The notes: a model not told the origin generated them from the letters alone. Positions 44,877 through 53,881 are shown, counted from the first letter of the stretch. The stretch: 64,000 nucleotides of DNA from Paraburkholderia dioscoreae (GCF_902459535.1 NZ_LR699553.1:1612001-1676000), one strand, 5' to 3'. Program-made: numbers and translations.

Positions 44877-45230
44877 TCACGCAGCGACGCTGCGGGTATC
44901 CAGTTGTGGTGAAAAGGAGGTAGGCCGAAGGATCACGCTGCGCATGGCGAGCATCGGCGCGAGCCGATCGACTTCGCGCCGATAAACTGCCCAGCGTGGA
45001 TCGCTTTCCAGTGCGGCGCGCATCTGCTCGCGGCTCGCGAGACTCTGGTGTCGCCATAAATGCGTCACTTCGTTGAGCGGGCCGATATCGGTGACGAACA
45101 TACCGAGGAAGGTGCCGTCGAACGCGGCAACATGATCGAGTTGAACCGGCAGCGCGTAGTTCTCCCATACGTCGAGCCAGGCCTTCAGCTTGTGCATGTC
45201 GACCGTATAGGTGCGTTGTTCGACGATCAT
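44877..45230 (-). CDS. NIPSNAP-family protein
   Basis: 117 residues, ferredoxin-like dimeric alpha/beta barrel. Motifs: VEQRTYTVDMHKLKAWLDV, LGMFVTDIGPLNEVTHLWR and ASREQMRAAL. These small proteins often sit in catabolic operons without assigned reaction. The start overlaps the previous stop (ATGA at 45227-45230). Confidence 0.88.
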   Translation of the reverse strand: MIVEQRTYTVDMHKLKAWLDVWENYALPVQLDHVAAFDGTFLGMFVTDIGPLNEVTHLWRHQSLASREQMRAALESDPRWAVYRREVDRLAPMLAMRSVILRPTSFSPQLDTRSVAA

Positions 45231-46135
45231 CCCGTGACTCCTGCGCCGCCTTCAGGCGTGGCAAGCGAACCGAACACCTCGTAGAGCGCGGCGGCGTCCT
45301 GGTCGGCGCGCTGCTGTTCCTCGGCGACGGCATAGATCTTCAACGCGGCGTCGAAAAGAGGCGTTACCGCGCGGTGGCTTGCGATGTAGTCGGCAATGAT
45401 CCTGGTATCCTTGAATGGAATTGCCAGATCGGCTGCCTTGGTGACGGGATCGTCGTAGACACCGGCGATCATCAACGGCACGCGGGCACGCCAGATGCCG
45501 GAAGCAGCGGGGCTATTGCCGATCACGTCGTGAATCAGGTTCATATCGATGCCTGCGCGCGTGGCGAACTGCATCGTTTCGGCAATCAGAACCGTCGTCG
45601 TGCTGACCAGGTGGTTCACGACGAATTTGAGTCGTGACGACATGCCGAATGCGCCCACATAGCGTTGCTGCCGCGAGATCGCCTGAAGCACCGGCTCGAC
45701 TTCGCGCCAGGCGGTTTCGTCGCCGCTCACGAGTGCGCTCAGCGTGGCCTCTTTAGCCTGCACCGCGCCGCCGATCAACGGACAGTCCAGCAAACGCGCG
45801 CCGCTTGAGCGGTTCAGGGTCGCCACCGCGCGTTCCTTGTCGTCGATAGAGAGCGTGCTCGTTTCCAGAATGACGTGGGGAGCGTGCGTCGCTGCTGCGA
45901 GTTGATCGATCACCTGATGCAGCGCGGCGCCCGAAGGCAGCGACAGAATCAGATGATCACTGTAGGCCGCGACTTCCGCGAGTCGGGTTGCGACTTCGCC
46001 GCCGATATCTGCCAGCGCCGCACGCCGCGCGGGGGCGATGTCATAGCCTTTCACTTGCCAGCCGCGTTCGAGCAGCGAGTTCGCCATTGGCAAACCCATC
46101 AATCCGATGCCGATTATTCCGACTTTGCCTGCCAT
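45227..46135 (-). CDS. 3-hydroxyisobutyrate dehydrogenase-family oxidoreductase
   Basis: 302 residues. NAD(P)-binding IGIGLMGLPMANSLLERGW, substrate-site block DCPLIGGAVQAKEATL and the catalytic lysine in LKFVVNHLVSTTT. Beta-hydroxyacid dehydrogenases oxidise 3-hydroxyisobutyrate, tartronate semialdehyde and similar compounds. First gene after a GntR-type operator (46188-46206), so it probably starts the leftward operon running to the MFS gene. Confidence 0.9.
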   Translation of the reverse strand: MAGKVGIIGIGLMGLPMANSLLERGWQVKGYDIAPARRAALADIGGEVATRLAEVAAYSDHLILSLPSGAALHQVIDQLAAATHAPHVILETSTLSIDDKERAVATLNRSSGARLLDCPLIGGAVQAKEATLSALVSGDETAWREVEPVLQAISRQQRYVGAFGMSSRLKFVVNHLVSTTTVLIAETMQFATRAGIDMNLIHDVIGNSPAASGIWRARVPLMIAGVYDDPVTKAADLAIPFKDTRIIADYIASHRAVTPLFDAALKIYAVAEEQQRADQDAAALYEVFGSLATPEGGAGVTG

Positions 46136-46187
46136 CGTTCAGCTCCTCCAGGTTCCAGAATGCCTTCAAATAATTTATGATTCATAT

Positions 46188-46206
46188 TGTATTCAAATTG
46201 AATTCA
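46188..46206. promoter_or_regulatory. GntR-type operator upstream of the beta-hydroxyacid dehydrogenase gene
   Basis: TGTATTCAAATTGAATTCA differs by one base from the 19-bp palindrome found at 50416-50434 (read on the other strand). It lies 53 nt before the start at 46135. Confidence 0.7.
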
Positions 46207-46260
46207 ATAAGAGAGGCGTGATTTCCCTAAGGTCGATCACGTCGGCTCGTGAGGTCTTTT

Positions 46261-47022
46261 TTAGCGGCTCAGATGACGTCGAAGAAATTCGATGGCCGGT
46301 TGCGTAACCAGATCGAAGTCGAACGAATACGTGGGAGTGACGTCGCAATAGTGATTCATGAACGGAATCACATGAGTTTCGGCGTGCGGATTGTTATGGC
46401 GCTTCAACGCTTCGTTCATCCACTGCGTTTGTTCGACCGGTACATGCATGTCGAACGCGCCATGAATGCCGAGCACCGGTTGACGAATTTTGTGAGCATG
46501 ACTGATGGGTTGCACCTCTTCATAAAATGCGCGGTGTTCGTCGGGTGCGCCGCCTAGCCACTGGCAAAGCAGTGCGTAGCGTCCGGGTGCGTATCCCGCT
46601 ACGCCGCGCACATGCTGCAGCAGATCGGTCGGTGAGCCGAATGAAAGCGCGGCGCGCAGTTCGGGCCATTCGGCGGCCGCGCGCAGTGCGCTCGTGCCTC
46701 CACGCGACATGCCCATGACGGCCGTGCTGTCCGGCGCGACCGAAGGTTGGCGTTGCAACCAGTCGAATGCGATCTTGATGTCGCGGTGATCGTCGATCGG
46801 CGAGCCGGCGCGGTAGGTGACGGACAGCGCGTGAAAGCCGCCTGCCGCGAGCCGGCTCGCCAGCCAGTCGATGCTGTCGATCAGGCCAGTGCTGATGCCG
46901 CCGGGACAGACGATGACAGCCGGCGCGCGTTGGCCGTTGGCAGGCGCGTAATGGCGTGCACCGAGGGTGAGGCCGTCGCCCGTGAGCGTGACATCATGGG
47001 TGGAGTAGCTGGGGTTCGACAC
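46261..47022 (-). CDS. Alpha/beta hydrolase (dienelactone hydrolase-like)
   Basis: 253 residues from GTG 47022, preceded by GGAG; it overlaps the end of the GMC gene by 29 nt. The catalytic triad is visible: Ser in VMGMSRGG, Asp in GIHGAFDMHVP, His in PFMNHYCD. The oxyanion region is VIVCPGGISTG. Cytoplasmic hydrolase acting on an ester or lactone; substrate unknown. Confidence 0.88.
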   Translation of the reverse strand: MSNPSYSTHDVTLTGDGLTLGARHYAPANGQRAPAVIVCPGGISTGLIDSIDWLASRLAAGGFHALSVTYRAGSPIDDHRDIKIAFDWLQRQPSVAPDSTAVMGMSRGGTSALRAAAEWPELRAALSFGSPTDLLQHVRGVAGYAPGRYALLCQWLGGAPDEHRAFYEEVQPISHAHKIRQPVLGIHGAFDMHVPVEQTQWMNEALKRHNNPHAETHVIPFMNHYCDVTPTYSFDFDLVTQPAIEFLRRHLSR

Positions 47023-48751
47023 AATCGGTTCTCCGGATGATGGATGACTGAAACGAATCGGGATCTGTCGTCATGCGCTCGGCGGCCTTCTCGGCCAGCA
47101 TGATGACGGGGATGTTCGTATTGCCGGTCACCATGGCCGGCATGATCGACGCGTCGACGACGCTCAGACCGTTCACGCCGTACACACGGCAGTCGGCGTC
47201 GACTACGGCGAGCCGGTCGGCCGGCGCGCCCAGCTTGCAGGTGCCGGCGACATGGCCAACCGGCACCGCGCGCTCGCGCGCGACCGCTTCGAGCAGCGTA
47301 TCGTCGCCGCGCAAAATTTCTGCATCGATTCCGACGTAGGCGATCGCGCGCCGACGCAGTGACCCGTACATGTCGAGTGCGCTGCTGAGTAAGCGCGCTT
47401 TCACGGCATTGGTTAGCGTGGGCTGATTCAGTGCGCGAATCAGCTTGCCTTGCGTCGGGAGGCAGGCGCCGTTGAGGTGGGCCGACACAATGGGATCGGC
47501 GAGCATGTCGAGCGCGAACCGCAGACCGTCGCGCAAACGCACGCGATCGCGCTCGTCGGAAAGCAGATTGAATTCCACCTTCGGCGCTGCTTGCGGCGCG
47601 GCAGAGTCGAGCGTAACGCTGCCACGCGAAAACGATTTATAGACGGAGACGCCGACACCGCCCATCGCGCGGCCTAGCGCATGCCACGAGGTTTTGTTCA
47701 ACAGCACCATGAACATATCGCTGGCGGGGCAATTCGCAATACCGGACGAGTAGCGCAGGCAGTTGCTGAAACCCGGCCGCAACGCCGCGGATTGCCGTGA
47801 ATTGCGTTTCAGATGGGCCGCGATCGAGAGCATAGGATGATTCAGCAGATTGCGGCCGACGCCTGGCAGATCGGCTTGCACCTCGATGCCGAGCGCGCGC
47901 AACGCGACCGGATCGCCGACGCCCGAACGCATGAGCAGCGTGGGCGAGTAGATCGCGCCGGCCGCGACGATCACTCGCCGGGCCTGTACTTCGTGCGCCA
48001 CGCCGCCGGTGGTCAGCGCGACACCCGTGACGGTACGGTCGCGAATCAACACACGATCCACGTGTGCCGACGACACGATGCGTAAATTCGGCCGCGCGCG
48101 AACCTGTGCGTCCAGATAGGCGGTGGCAGCGGAGATGCGCCGTTCGGTCGTGTTGCTCATCGGTACCGCGGCAATGCCATCGCGAAACTCGCCGTTCATG
48201 TCGCCGAGTTCGGTGAAGCCGCGCTGACGCAATGCGGCGGCGGCTGCGGCGCTGAATGGCGGCCATTGCGCGGCATGATGGCGGCGGATTGTGACAGGTC
48301 CCGTGTCGCCATGCAGCGGGCCTGCGTAATCCATGTCGCGCTCGATACGTCGAAAGTAGGGCAGCACGTCCTCCCAACTCCAGCCGCTCGCGCCGTTCTG
48401 CGCCCACTCGTCGTAGTCGGCCGGCAGACCGCGCAACGCCGCCATGCCCATCACGGACGAGCCGCCGCCGATCACTTTCGCCTGCTCGAACGGCCGGGGC
48501 GCTTCGCCTGGACGCACCTGCGCGAGCAGATCGTTCCAGAAGAATTCACGTTGTCCATACGAGCGCGGATAGCTGTCCAGCAACGTGCCGGGTTCCGTGC
48601 CGGGAGCGAAGTCGCGGCCGGCCTCGAGCAGCAGAACGGTGACGCGCGGATCCGCGGACAAACGGCTGGCCAGCACGCAGCCCGCCGAGCCTGCACCGAT
48701 GATCACGACGTCGTAGGCACCCAGGCTGGCGGGCGTCGGCGTGGCGCTCAT
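46994..48751 (-). CDS. GMC-family FAD oxidoreductase, paralogue
   Basis: 585 residues from ATG 48751 (GGAG 9 nt upstream); the frame runs back to 48805. FAD motif YDVVIIGAGSAGCVLASRL, GGGSSVMGMAALRGLP, VAAGAIYSPTLLMRSGVG and active-site block GHVAGTCKLG with TGNTNIPVIMLAEK. It shares layout with the gene at 39154. Two different GMC enzymes in one regulon imply two alcohol oxidations or two substrates. Confidence 0.9.
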   Translation of the reverse strand: MSATPTPASLGAYDVVIIGAGSAGCVLASRLSADPRVTVLLLEAGRDFAPGTEPGTLLDSYPRSYGQREFFWNDLLAQVRPGEAPRPFEQAKVIGGGSSVMGMAALRGLPADYDEWAQNGASGWSWEDVLPYFRRIERDMDYAGPLHGDTGPVTIRRHHAAQWPPFSAAAAAALRQRGFTELGDMNGEFRDGIAAVPMSNTTERRISAATAYLDAQVRARPNLRIVSSAHVDRVLIRDRTVTGVALTTGGVAHEVQARRVIVAAGAIYSPTLLMRSGVGDPVALRALGIEVQADLPGVGRNLLNHPMLSIAAHLKRNSRQSAALRPGFSNCLRYSSGIANCPASDMFMVLLNKTSWHALGRAMGGVGVSVYKSFSRGSVTLDSAAPQAAPKVEFNLLSDERDRVRLRDGLRFALDMLADPIVSAHLNGACLPTQGKLIRALNQPTLTNAVKARLLSSALDMYGSLRRRAIAYVGIDAEILRGDDTLLEAVARERAVPVGHVAGTCKLGAPADRLAVVDADCRVYGVNGLSVVDASIMPAMVTGNTNIPVIMLAEKAAERMTTDPDSFQSSIIRRTDCVEPQLLHP

Positions 48752-48788
48752 GACTTCGTACTCCGTGACGTCGAGCAGGCGCGGCGCT

Positions 48789-49577
48789 TCACAGCAGGCC
48801 GCCATTCACGTGAAGGATCTGACCGGTGACGCCACGCGCGGCGTCGGTGGCGACGAAGTGAACGACATCGGCGATGTCGACGGGCATGGCAATGCGACCT
48901 TTGGGCGTGGCGGCAATGACGGTTGCGCGTCGGGCTTCAGTGGTCTGCGACATCATGGTCTGGGTGGCGGTCATGCCCGGCGACACGACGTTCGCGGTAA
49001 TGCGGCGCGCGGCGATTTCCCTGGCGAGCACGCGCACGTAGACTTCGGTCGCGGTCTTGGCGCCCGAGTACGAAGCCGTGCCGGGATACGGCTGGCACGC
49101 CGTACTCGAAGAAATGAACACGATGCGTCCGCCGTCGCGCACGTTGCGCGCCGCCAGTTGAAGCGCAACGAACTGGCCGCGTGCGTTCAGTGCCATGACG
49201 CGGTCGAAATCCGCTTCACTCGTGTCGATCACGCTCTTCACGACCGCGTCGCCGCCGGCATTCAACACGGCGATATCCAGACCGCCGAAAGTCGCGGCGG
49301 TCCGATCGAACAACTGCGCGATCGCTTCGGGATCGCGGACGTCGGCAAGTACTGCGCTGGCCATGCCGCCGGTTCGCTCGATGTCGTGAACTACAGTTGC
49401 GGCGTCTTCCTGATCGGCGTCGTCGCGATAGTTTACGACCACGGCCGCGCCGCCTCGTGCGAGCGTGCGTGCGATCTCGGCGCCGATGCCGCGGCTCGCA
49501 CCGGTGACGAGGGCCACTTTGCCGCTCAACGGCGTAGTCGGGGTGCGCGGCGCAGTTGCGCGGGATGAATCATTCAT
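48789..49577 (-). CDS. SDR-family oxidoreductase
   Basis: 262 residues from ATG 49577; the frame is open much further upstream only as a shadow of the next SDR gene. Classical SDR: VALVTGASRGIGAEIA, LNAGG, active-site Ser in FISSST, and YSGAKTA (YxxxK). NAD(P)-dependent alcohol/ketone oxidoreductase, FabG-like. It lies 37 nt before the GMC gene. Confidence 0.9.
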   Translation of the reverse strand: MNDSSRATAPRTPTTPLSGKVALVTGASRGIGAEIARTLARGGAAVVVNYRDDADQEDAATVVHDIERTGGMASAVLADVRDPEAIAQLFDRTAATFGGLDIAVLNAGGDAVVKSVIDTSEADFDRVMALNARGQFVALQLAARNVRDGGRIVFISSSTACQPYPGTASYSGAKTATEVYVRVLAREIAARRITANVVSPGMTATQTMMSQTTEARRATVIAATPKGRIAMPVDIADVVHFVATDAARGVTGQILHVNGGLL

Positions 49578-49663
49578 GAGGCTGTCTCTTGCTGATCGCT
49601 TTTCTGGGGCTGCAAGCGTGGTAGCAGCGAGCGCATACCGGATGCGCTCGTACTGGACTCGTG

Positions 49664-50362
49664 TCAGGCGGCCGGCGCGACGCCGGTGCGAATGTGCTGT
49701 CCGGTGATCCACCGGGCTTCGGGGCTGGCCAGGAAGGCGACCACGTCGGCCGCTTCTGTCAGATCCGCAACGGGCTTGCCGCCCGGATTCGCAGTGACGA
49801 CGTTGACCGTGACGCCGCGCGCGCCGATCTCCTTCGCCAGCACCCGGCAGTACAGTTCCGACGCCGCGCTCGCGCCCGCGTGGACCGCGTTGCCGATCTC
49901 CAGCGCGTGGGACTCGTCGCCCGACGTCACGACGATGCAGCCGTTGTCGCGTACGCGCCGGCCGGCCTGTTGCAGAACGAAGAAACGCGCTTTGGCGTTC
50001 AGCGCGGTGAGCCTGTCGTAGTCGGCGAGGTCGACGTCGGCCAGCGGGCAGGACGCCAGTGCGTCCGGTGCATTGCTGACAACGATGTCGATTCCGACAC
50101 CTTCGACAACGCGTTCGGCCTCGTCGAACAAGGTTGCGATAGCTGCCGGATCGGTCAGGTCGCCGCAAAGGGCCGAGGCTTGGCCGCTCGCGCCACGGAT
50201 GGTAGCGACCAGAGCATGCACCGCCTCAACGGACGACTCACGCAATGCATGCAGCACCACCCTTGCGCCTTGTGCCGCCAGCGCAGCGGCGACGCTCGGA
50301 CCAATGCCCTGGCAGGCCGCCGTGATCAGCGCGGATTTGCCGGAAAGGGCGCCAGTTTGCAT
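49664..50362 (-). CDS. SDR-fold protein with altered active site
   Basis: 232 residues. SDR-like fold: SALITAACQGIGPSVAA at the cofactor loop, VSNAPD in place of NNAG, CIVVTSGDES before the active site and NVVTANPGG after it. The catalytic YxxxK is replaced by HAGAS (in NAVHAGASAASELYCR), so the usual Tyr and Lys are missing. Either a non-catalytic partner of the neighbouring SDR or a different chemistry. First gene of a leftward run; the operator at 50416 lies 54 nt upstream. Confidence 0.8.
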   Translation of the reverse strand: MQTGALSGKSALITAACQGIGPSVAAALAAQGARVVLHALRESSVEAVHALVATIRGASGQASALCGDLTDPAAIATLFDEAERVVEGVGIDIVVSNAPDALASCPLADVDLADYDRLTALNAKARFFVLQQAGRRVRDNGCIVVTSGDESHALEIGNAVHAGASAASELYCRVLAKEIGARGVTVNVVTANPGGKPVADLTEAADVVAFLASPEARWITGQHIRTGVAPAA

Positions 50363-50415
50363 CTCGTCTCCTGTTTATTGTCAGCCGCTCGACGCATCTG
50401 TTGCGTTCGCTGAAT

Positions 50416-50434
50416 TGAATTCAATTTGAATTCA
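50416..50434. promoter_or_regulatory. Perfect 19-bp GntR-type operator (SDR side)
   Basis: TGAATTCAA-T-TTGAATTCA is fully symmetric. It stands before the leftward SDR operon in the 251-nt divergent gap with the class II aldolase gene. Confidence 0.75.
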
Positions 50435-50542
50435 TAATAGGGGTGAGCGATATGACTGTCAACCGTCATCATCCGCTCGGGCACGAGACGAGGGTTTTCC
50501 CTCTCATTGCAATACATTGAGAGCGCGCTTTAGAATTCATAA

Positions 50543-50561
50543 TGAATTCAATTTGAATCCT
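50543..50561. promoter_or_regulatory. GntR-type operator (aldolase side)
   Basis: TGAATTCAATTTGAATCCT matches the 19-bp site at all but two positions. It lies 52 nt before the class II aldolase gene. Confidence 0.65.
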
Positions 50562-50613
50562 ATCTTGTTCGTGGGCTCTGTCGCCCGCTTGCGCCAACCA
50601 TAAGGACCGCTTT

Positions 50614-51348
50614 ATGCCAAATCCGATCTCGGACGCCGAACGCGAAGCACGTGTCGAGCTTGCCGCGCTTTATCGACTGATCGAACAGCACGGGTGGGGC
50701 GAAGGAATCTACAACCACGTCTCGCTGCGCATTCCCGACGCGCCCGACCATTTCCTGATCAAGCGCCACGACCTGATTTATTCCGAGGTGACGGCTTCGA
50801 ATCTCGTCAAGGTCCGCATCGACGGCGACCTCGACGAGACGGCCGGTGTCAACCGGCCGGGATTCGTTCTGCATGGCGGTGTGCTGTCGGACCGACCGGA
50901 CATCAACTGCGCGATTCATGTTCATACGGCGGCGGGCATTGCCGTTTCCGCTGACCGCGCGCCGCTCAAAATGGTGTCGCAATATGCCGTTCGCTTTTAC
51001 GGCCGCATCGGTTATCACGAATACGAGGGAATCACCGATGGCTTGAGCGAGCGCGAGTCGATTGCGCGCGATCTGTCGAGTCACACCGCGCTTTTCATGC
51101 GCAATCACGGCGTACTCGTCGTCGCCGCAAGCGCGCCCGCGGCGTTCACCCGCATCAAGGATCTGCTCGAGGCGTGCCGTATCCAGTTGATGTTGCAGGC
51201 GAGCGGCGATCGGCTCGTGGAAGTGCCGCCGGAAGTTTGCGAGAAAACGCTGCGTCAGTTCGAAAAGCACGACAACGGGCGCGGCGGTGCGGAGTGGCCA
51301 GCTTACCTGCGTATGCTGGACCGGCTGGACGCCTCGTACAAGCTTTGA
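50614..51348 (+). CDS. Class II aldolase/adducin family protein
   Basis: 244 residues. Zinc ligands of the family are in AIHVHTAAG (HxH) and MRNHGVLVV (His); the N-terminus has GIYNHVSLRIP. Relatives are L-fuculose-phosphate and rhamnulose-phosphate aldolases and decarboxylases lacking phosphate specificity. Divergent from the SDR operon and flanked by GntR-type operators, so part of the same regulon. Confidence 0.9.
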   Translation: MPNPISDAEREARVELAALYRLIEQHGWGEGIYNHVSLRIPDAPDHFLIKRHDLIYSEVTASNLVKVRIDGDLDETAGVNRPGFVLHGGVLSDRPDINCAIHVHTAAGIAVSADRAPLKMVSQYAVRFYGRIGYHEYEGITDGLSERESIARDLSSHTALFMRNHGVLVVAASAPAAFTRIKDLLEACRIQLMLQASGDRLVEVPPEVCEKTLRQFEKHDNGRGGAEWPAYLRMLDRLDASYKL

Positions 51349-51357
51349 GGTTTGAAA

Positions 51358-51378
51358 CGGCCGCAGCGCGGCCGCTTT
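51358..51378. terminator. Bidirectional hairpin between aldolase and gntR genes
   Basis: CGGCCGC/GCGGCCG with loop AGC, followed by CTTT on the plus strand and TTTC on the minus strand. It sits in the 39-nt gap between convergent genes. Confidence 0.55.
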
Positions 51379-51387
51379 ACGCCGCTA

Positions 51388-52041
51388 TTAGCGCATGCCG
51401 CGAAAATATTTGACGACAGTCTCGGCCACGCGGTGCAGATGTTCCTCTGCCGCTTTCTGTGCCGCTGCGCCATCTCGCGCGAGCAGCGCCTTGAGGATCG
51501 TCTCGTGCTCGTCGATGACGCTGTGGGTGGGAACATGCTGCCGCACGCCTTCAATACGCGGCCGCCGTACGTGGCTGGACAGCATTGAATGCATATCCGC
51601 CAGCACGGGATTGCCCGTCAATTCGATCAGTTTGCGATGGAAAGACTGATTGAGCCTGAAGTACTCCTCTGTCTCATCGGAATCGAAGTGCTGGCTGAAT
51701 CGCTCATGCAGTTGGGCGAGTTCTCGAAGCTGTGCGTCCGTTGCGCGTTCGCAAACCTGGCGTGCCGCGTAGCCTTCCAGTGCGGCGAGGACATCGAGTT
51801 TGTCTTCGATGGTCTCGACGGAAATGGGGCTCACGATCGCGCCGCGATTGCGGAAAAGCTGCACCAGCCCTTCCGATGCCAGCACCTTTAACGCTTCGCG
51901 TAATGGCGTACGCGACACTTCCAGTTCCTCGCATAGCTCGCGCTCCGAGATCGGCGTGCCAGGACGAAGTACCCCGTCGACTATCTTGTTGCGCAGAATT
52001 TCGGTGACCTGGTGATGAAGCGGCTGAGTGTCTTGCGTCAT
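51388..52041 (-). CDS. GntR/FCD-family transcriptional regulator
   Basis: 217 residues from ATG 52041. The winged helix (about 10-75) has VTEILRNKIVDGVLRPG and VSRTPLREALKVLASEGLV; the FCD effector domain (80-210) has metal-type ligands in FHRKLIELTGN and HETILKAL with EEHLHRV. Operators with TTGAATTCAA cores at 46188, 50416, 50543 and 52315 surround it, making it the likely repressor of the whole locus. Confidence 0.9.
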   Translation of the reverse strand: MTQDTQPLHHQVTEILRNKIVDGVLRPGTPISERELCEELEVSRTPLREALKVLASEGLVQLFRNRGAIVSPISVETIEDKLDVLAALEGYAARQVCERATDAQLRELAQLHERFSQHFDSDETEEYFRLNQSFHRKLIELTGNPVLADMHSMLSSHVRRPRIEGVRQHVPTHSVIDEHETILKALLARDGAAAQKAAEEHLHRVAETVVKYFRGMR

Positions 52042-52442
52042 GAGTAGATGGAAGGGTCGATGGTTGTGCTGCGCGGCGAACGCCAGAAAGTTGGAATCGC
52101 CCAGATTGCATTCGATTGGTATTCTGAATGTATCACAGCATTCATCGCACTGAAACTGTGCGATTGGATGCCGCGCCGACCCAGACGTGCGCATGACGAA
52201 GCGCACGCACCGGCGCCGGAAATTTCGTCAACTTGGCCCGCTTTTCCCTTGCGGCGCCGCATTCCGCCACATTGCACGCAGGCTTTCCCTCTACCGCTAG
52301 TGGAAAACGATAAATGAATTTAAATTGAATTCAATTTAAATTCAATCTGCGTGCTCGATAACAGATGCGTACGCCGAGTGCGGGCCACCAGAAAAAATTC
52401 GACAGAAGAGCCCGCGGACGACATGACAAGGAGGAGACGGAA
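52042..52442. other. Divergent leader between gntR and porin genes
   Basis: About 400 bp. Its only clear feature is the double operator at 52315-52344; the segment 52044-52300 has no supported gene. A strong AAGGAGGAG precedes the porin start. Confidence 0.6.
52315..52344. promoter_or_regulatory. 30-bp palindrome: two overlapping GntR-type operators before the porin
   Basis: Perfect palindrome, starting TGAATTTAAATTGAA and continuing with its reverse complement. It contains two overlapping 19-bp sites (52315-52333 and 52326-52344), each one base from the perfect operator at 50416. It lies 99 nt before the porin start. Confidence 0.75.
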
Positions 52443-53486
52443 GTGAAAAAATTTGCAGGACTAGGTTTGTTGATTGTCAGTAGTGCTGCTTTTTCACAGA
52501 GCAGCGTGACACTCTACGGACGGCTGGACGCCGGCGTGCAATATCTCAGTAATGTGGCGGGCGCCGACGGGCGGCGCTCCGCACTGTGGAGCGCCGACAG
52601 CGGCGATGATGGCGCAAGCGCTTTCGGCGTCTACGGCACGGAGGATATCGGCGGTGGCTACAAGGTGAACTTCAAGCTGCTCGACTATCTGCTCGTGACA
52701 AACGGGCTGAGTGCTACTCCATTCTGGAACAATGCCTGGGTGGGCATGTCAGGACCGTTCGGCTCGTTCCGGATGGGACGCGACGACTCGATCCTGAAAG
52801 ACGGCAACTTCGACTACGACCCGTTTTCGCAGCAGCACGCCGGACTGGCTTCGCTCGTGCGTGGCGCGAACTGGCCGAACTTCAGCAATACATTCAGCTA
52901 CTACACGCCGACTTTCGGCGGCTTTGACGCGGGCTTTCAATACTCGCTGAGCGGCGTGCCCGGCCAGTTCAATAGCGCGCGCGCCGACGGCGTGCAACTG
53001 AGCTATCGACTCGGCGCGTTTTCGGCACGAACGGTCTACCAGGAGGTTCGCGATCCGAACGGCAAATACAGCGATCTGTACACGGCCCAGAAGCAGTTGT
53101 TCGCCGCGGCCGCGTTTGTGGGCGGCGCATTCAAGGTGCAGGTCTCGTACACCTATATGGCCGCGCCCGACGCTCCGCTCGGCGGTCCACGATATGCCGA
53201 TTTCGGCTGGTTGGGGCTGACTTACACCGCTTCGCCGTTTCTGCGCGTCACCGCTGCTGCATACCATATCCATCAACGCGATGGGCAAGGCAGTGCGACG
53301 CTGCTGGACCTTGGACAGACCTATAACCTGTCGAAGCGAACTTCTCTTTATGCGACCGTGGGCTATCTGATCAATGGGAAAAACACCAACTTCTCCGCGG
53401 TCGAACAGCCCGAGACCTCGGCCTGGAATCCCGCACCAGGCCACAATCAACTCGGCTTCTATGCAGGCGTCATGCATTACTTCTGA
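52443..53486 (+). CDS. Gram-negative porin (Burkholderia OmpC-like)
   Basis: 347 residues from GTG 52443, with GGAGGA 7 nt upstream. Signal peptide (KKFAGLGLLIVSSAAFSQ) then porin N-terminus SSVTLYGRLDAGVQYLSN, the loop AFGVYGTEDIGGGYKVNFKL, and the C-terminal HNQLGFYAGVMHYF ending in Phe as required for outer-membrane assembly. A trimeric 16-stranded general or substrate-preferring channel. With its own double operator it is probably induced together with the catabolic genes. Confidence 0.93.
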   Translation: MKKFAGLGLLIVSSAAFSQSSVTLYGRLDAGVQYLSNVAGADGRRSALWSADSGDDGASAFGVYGTEDIGGGYKVNFKLLDYLLVTNGLSATPFWNNAWVGMSGPFGSFRMGRDDSILKDGNFDYDPFSQQHAGLASLVRGANWPNFSNTFSYYTPTFGGFDAGFQYSLSGVPGQFNSARADGVQLSYRLGAFSARTVYQEVRDPNGKYSDLYTAQKQLFAAAAFVGGAFKVQVSYTYMAAPDAPLGGPRYADFGWLGLTYTASPFLRVTAAAYHIHQRDGQGSATLLDLGQTYNLSKRTSLYATVGYLINGKNTNFSAVEQPETSAWNPAPGHNQLGFYAGVMHYF

Positions 53487-53515
53487 CAGCTTACGGATCG
53501 ATAAAAGGACTTCAC

Positions 53516-53881
53516 ATGAGAAAAACAATCGTGGCGCTTCTGCTAGCCGCAAGCCTTCAGACGATGGTGACCGCGCCCGTCGCGCAAGCTCAGTCGGCGA
53601 GCGGAGCGGCTTTGCCGGACGACGCCGTTGCGCATCCCAATCGTTACTTCCGGAAACAGTCGCCCGAAGACAAGCAACTCACACGGTCGGTTCGCAGACA
53701 GATCGCGAAGCTGAAAGGTGTCGATGTCAGCGACGTGTCGGTCAGTTCTCGCAATGGACTCGTGCGCCTTACCGGGACGGTACAGCGTGCCGACGAGTCG
53801 CAGCAACTCGGTCAGGCGGTGCAGGGCATGACGGGAGTGAACGCGGTCATCAATTCGCTGACGATTCGAACGCGGATGTAG
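53516..53881 (+). CDS. Periplasmic BON-domain protein
   Basis: 121 residues. Signal peptide to about AQA (residues 1-26), then one BON domain (55-118: LTRSVRRQIAKLKGVDVSDV, GLVRLTGTVQ, GVNAVINSL). BON proteins bind phospholipid or envelope surfaces. It starts 29 nt after the porin stop and may be co-transcribed; AAAAGGAC precedes the ATG. Confidence 0.88.
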   Translation: MRKTIVALLLAASLQTMVTAPVAQAQSASGAALPDDAVAHPNRYFRKQSPEDKQLTRSVRRQIAKLKGVDVSDVSVSSRNGLVRLTGTVQRADESQQLGQAVQGMTGVNAVINSLTIRTRM

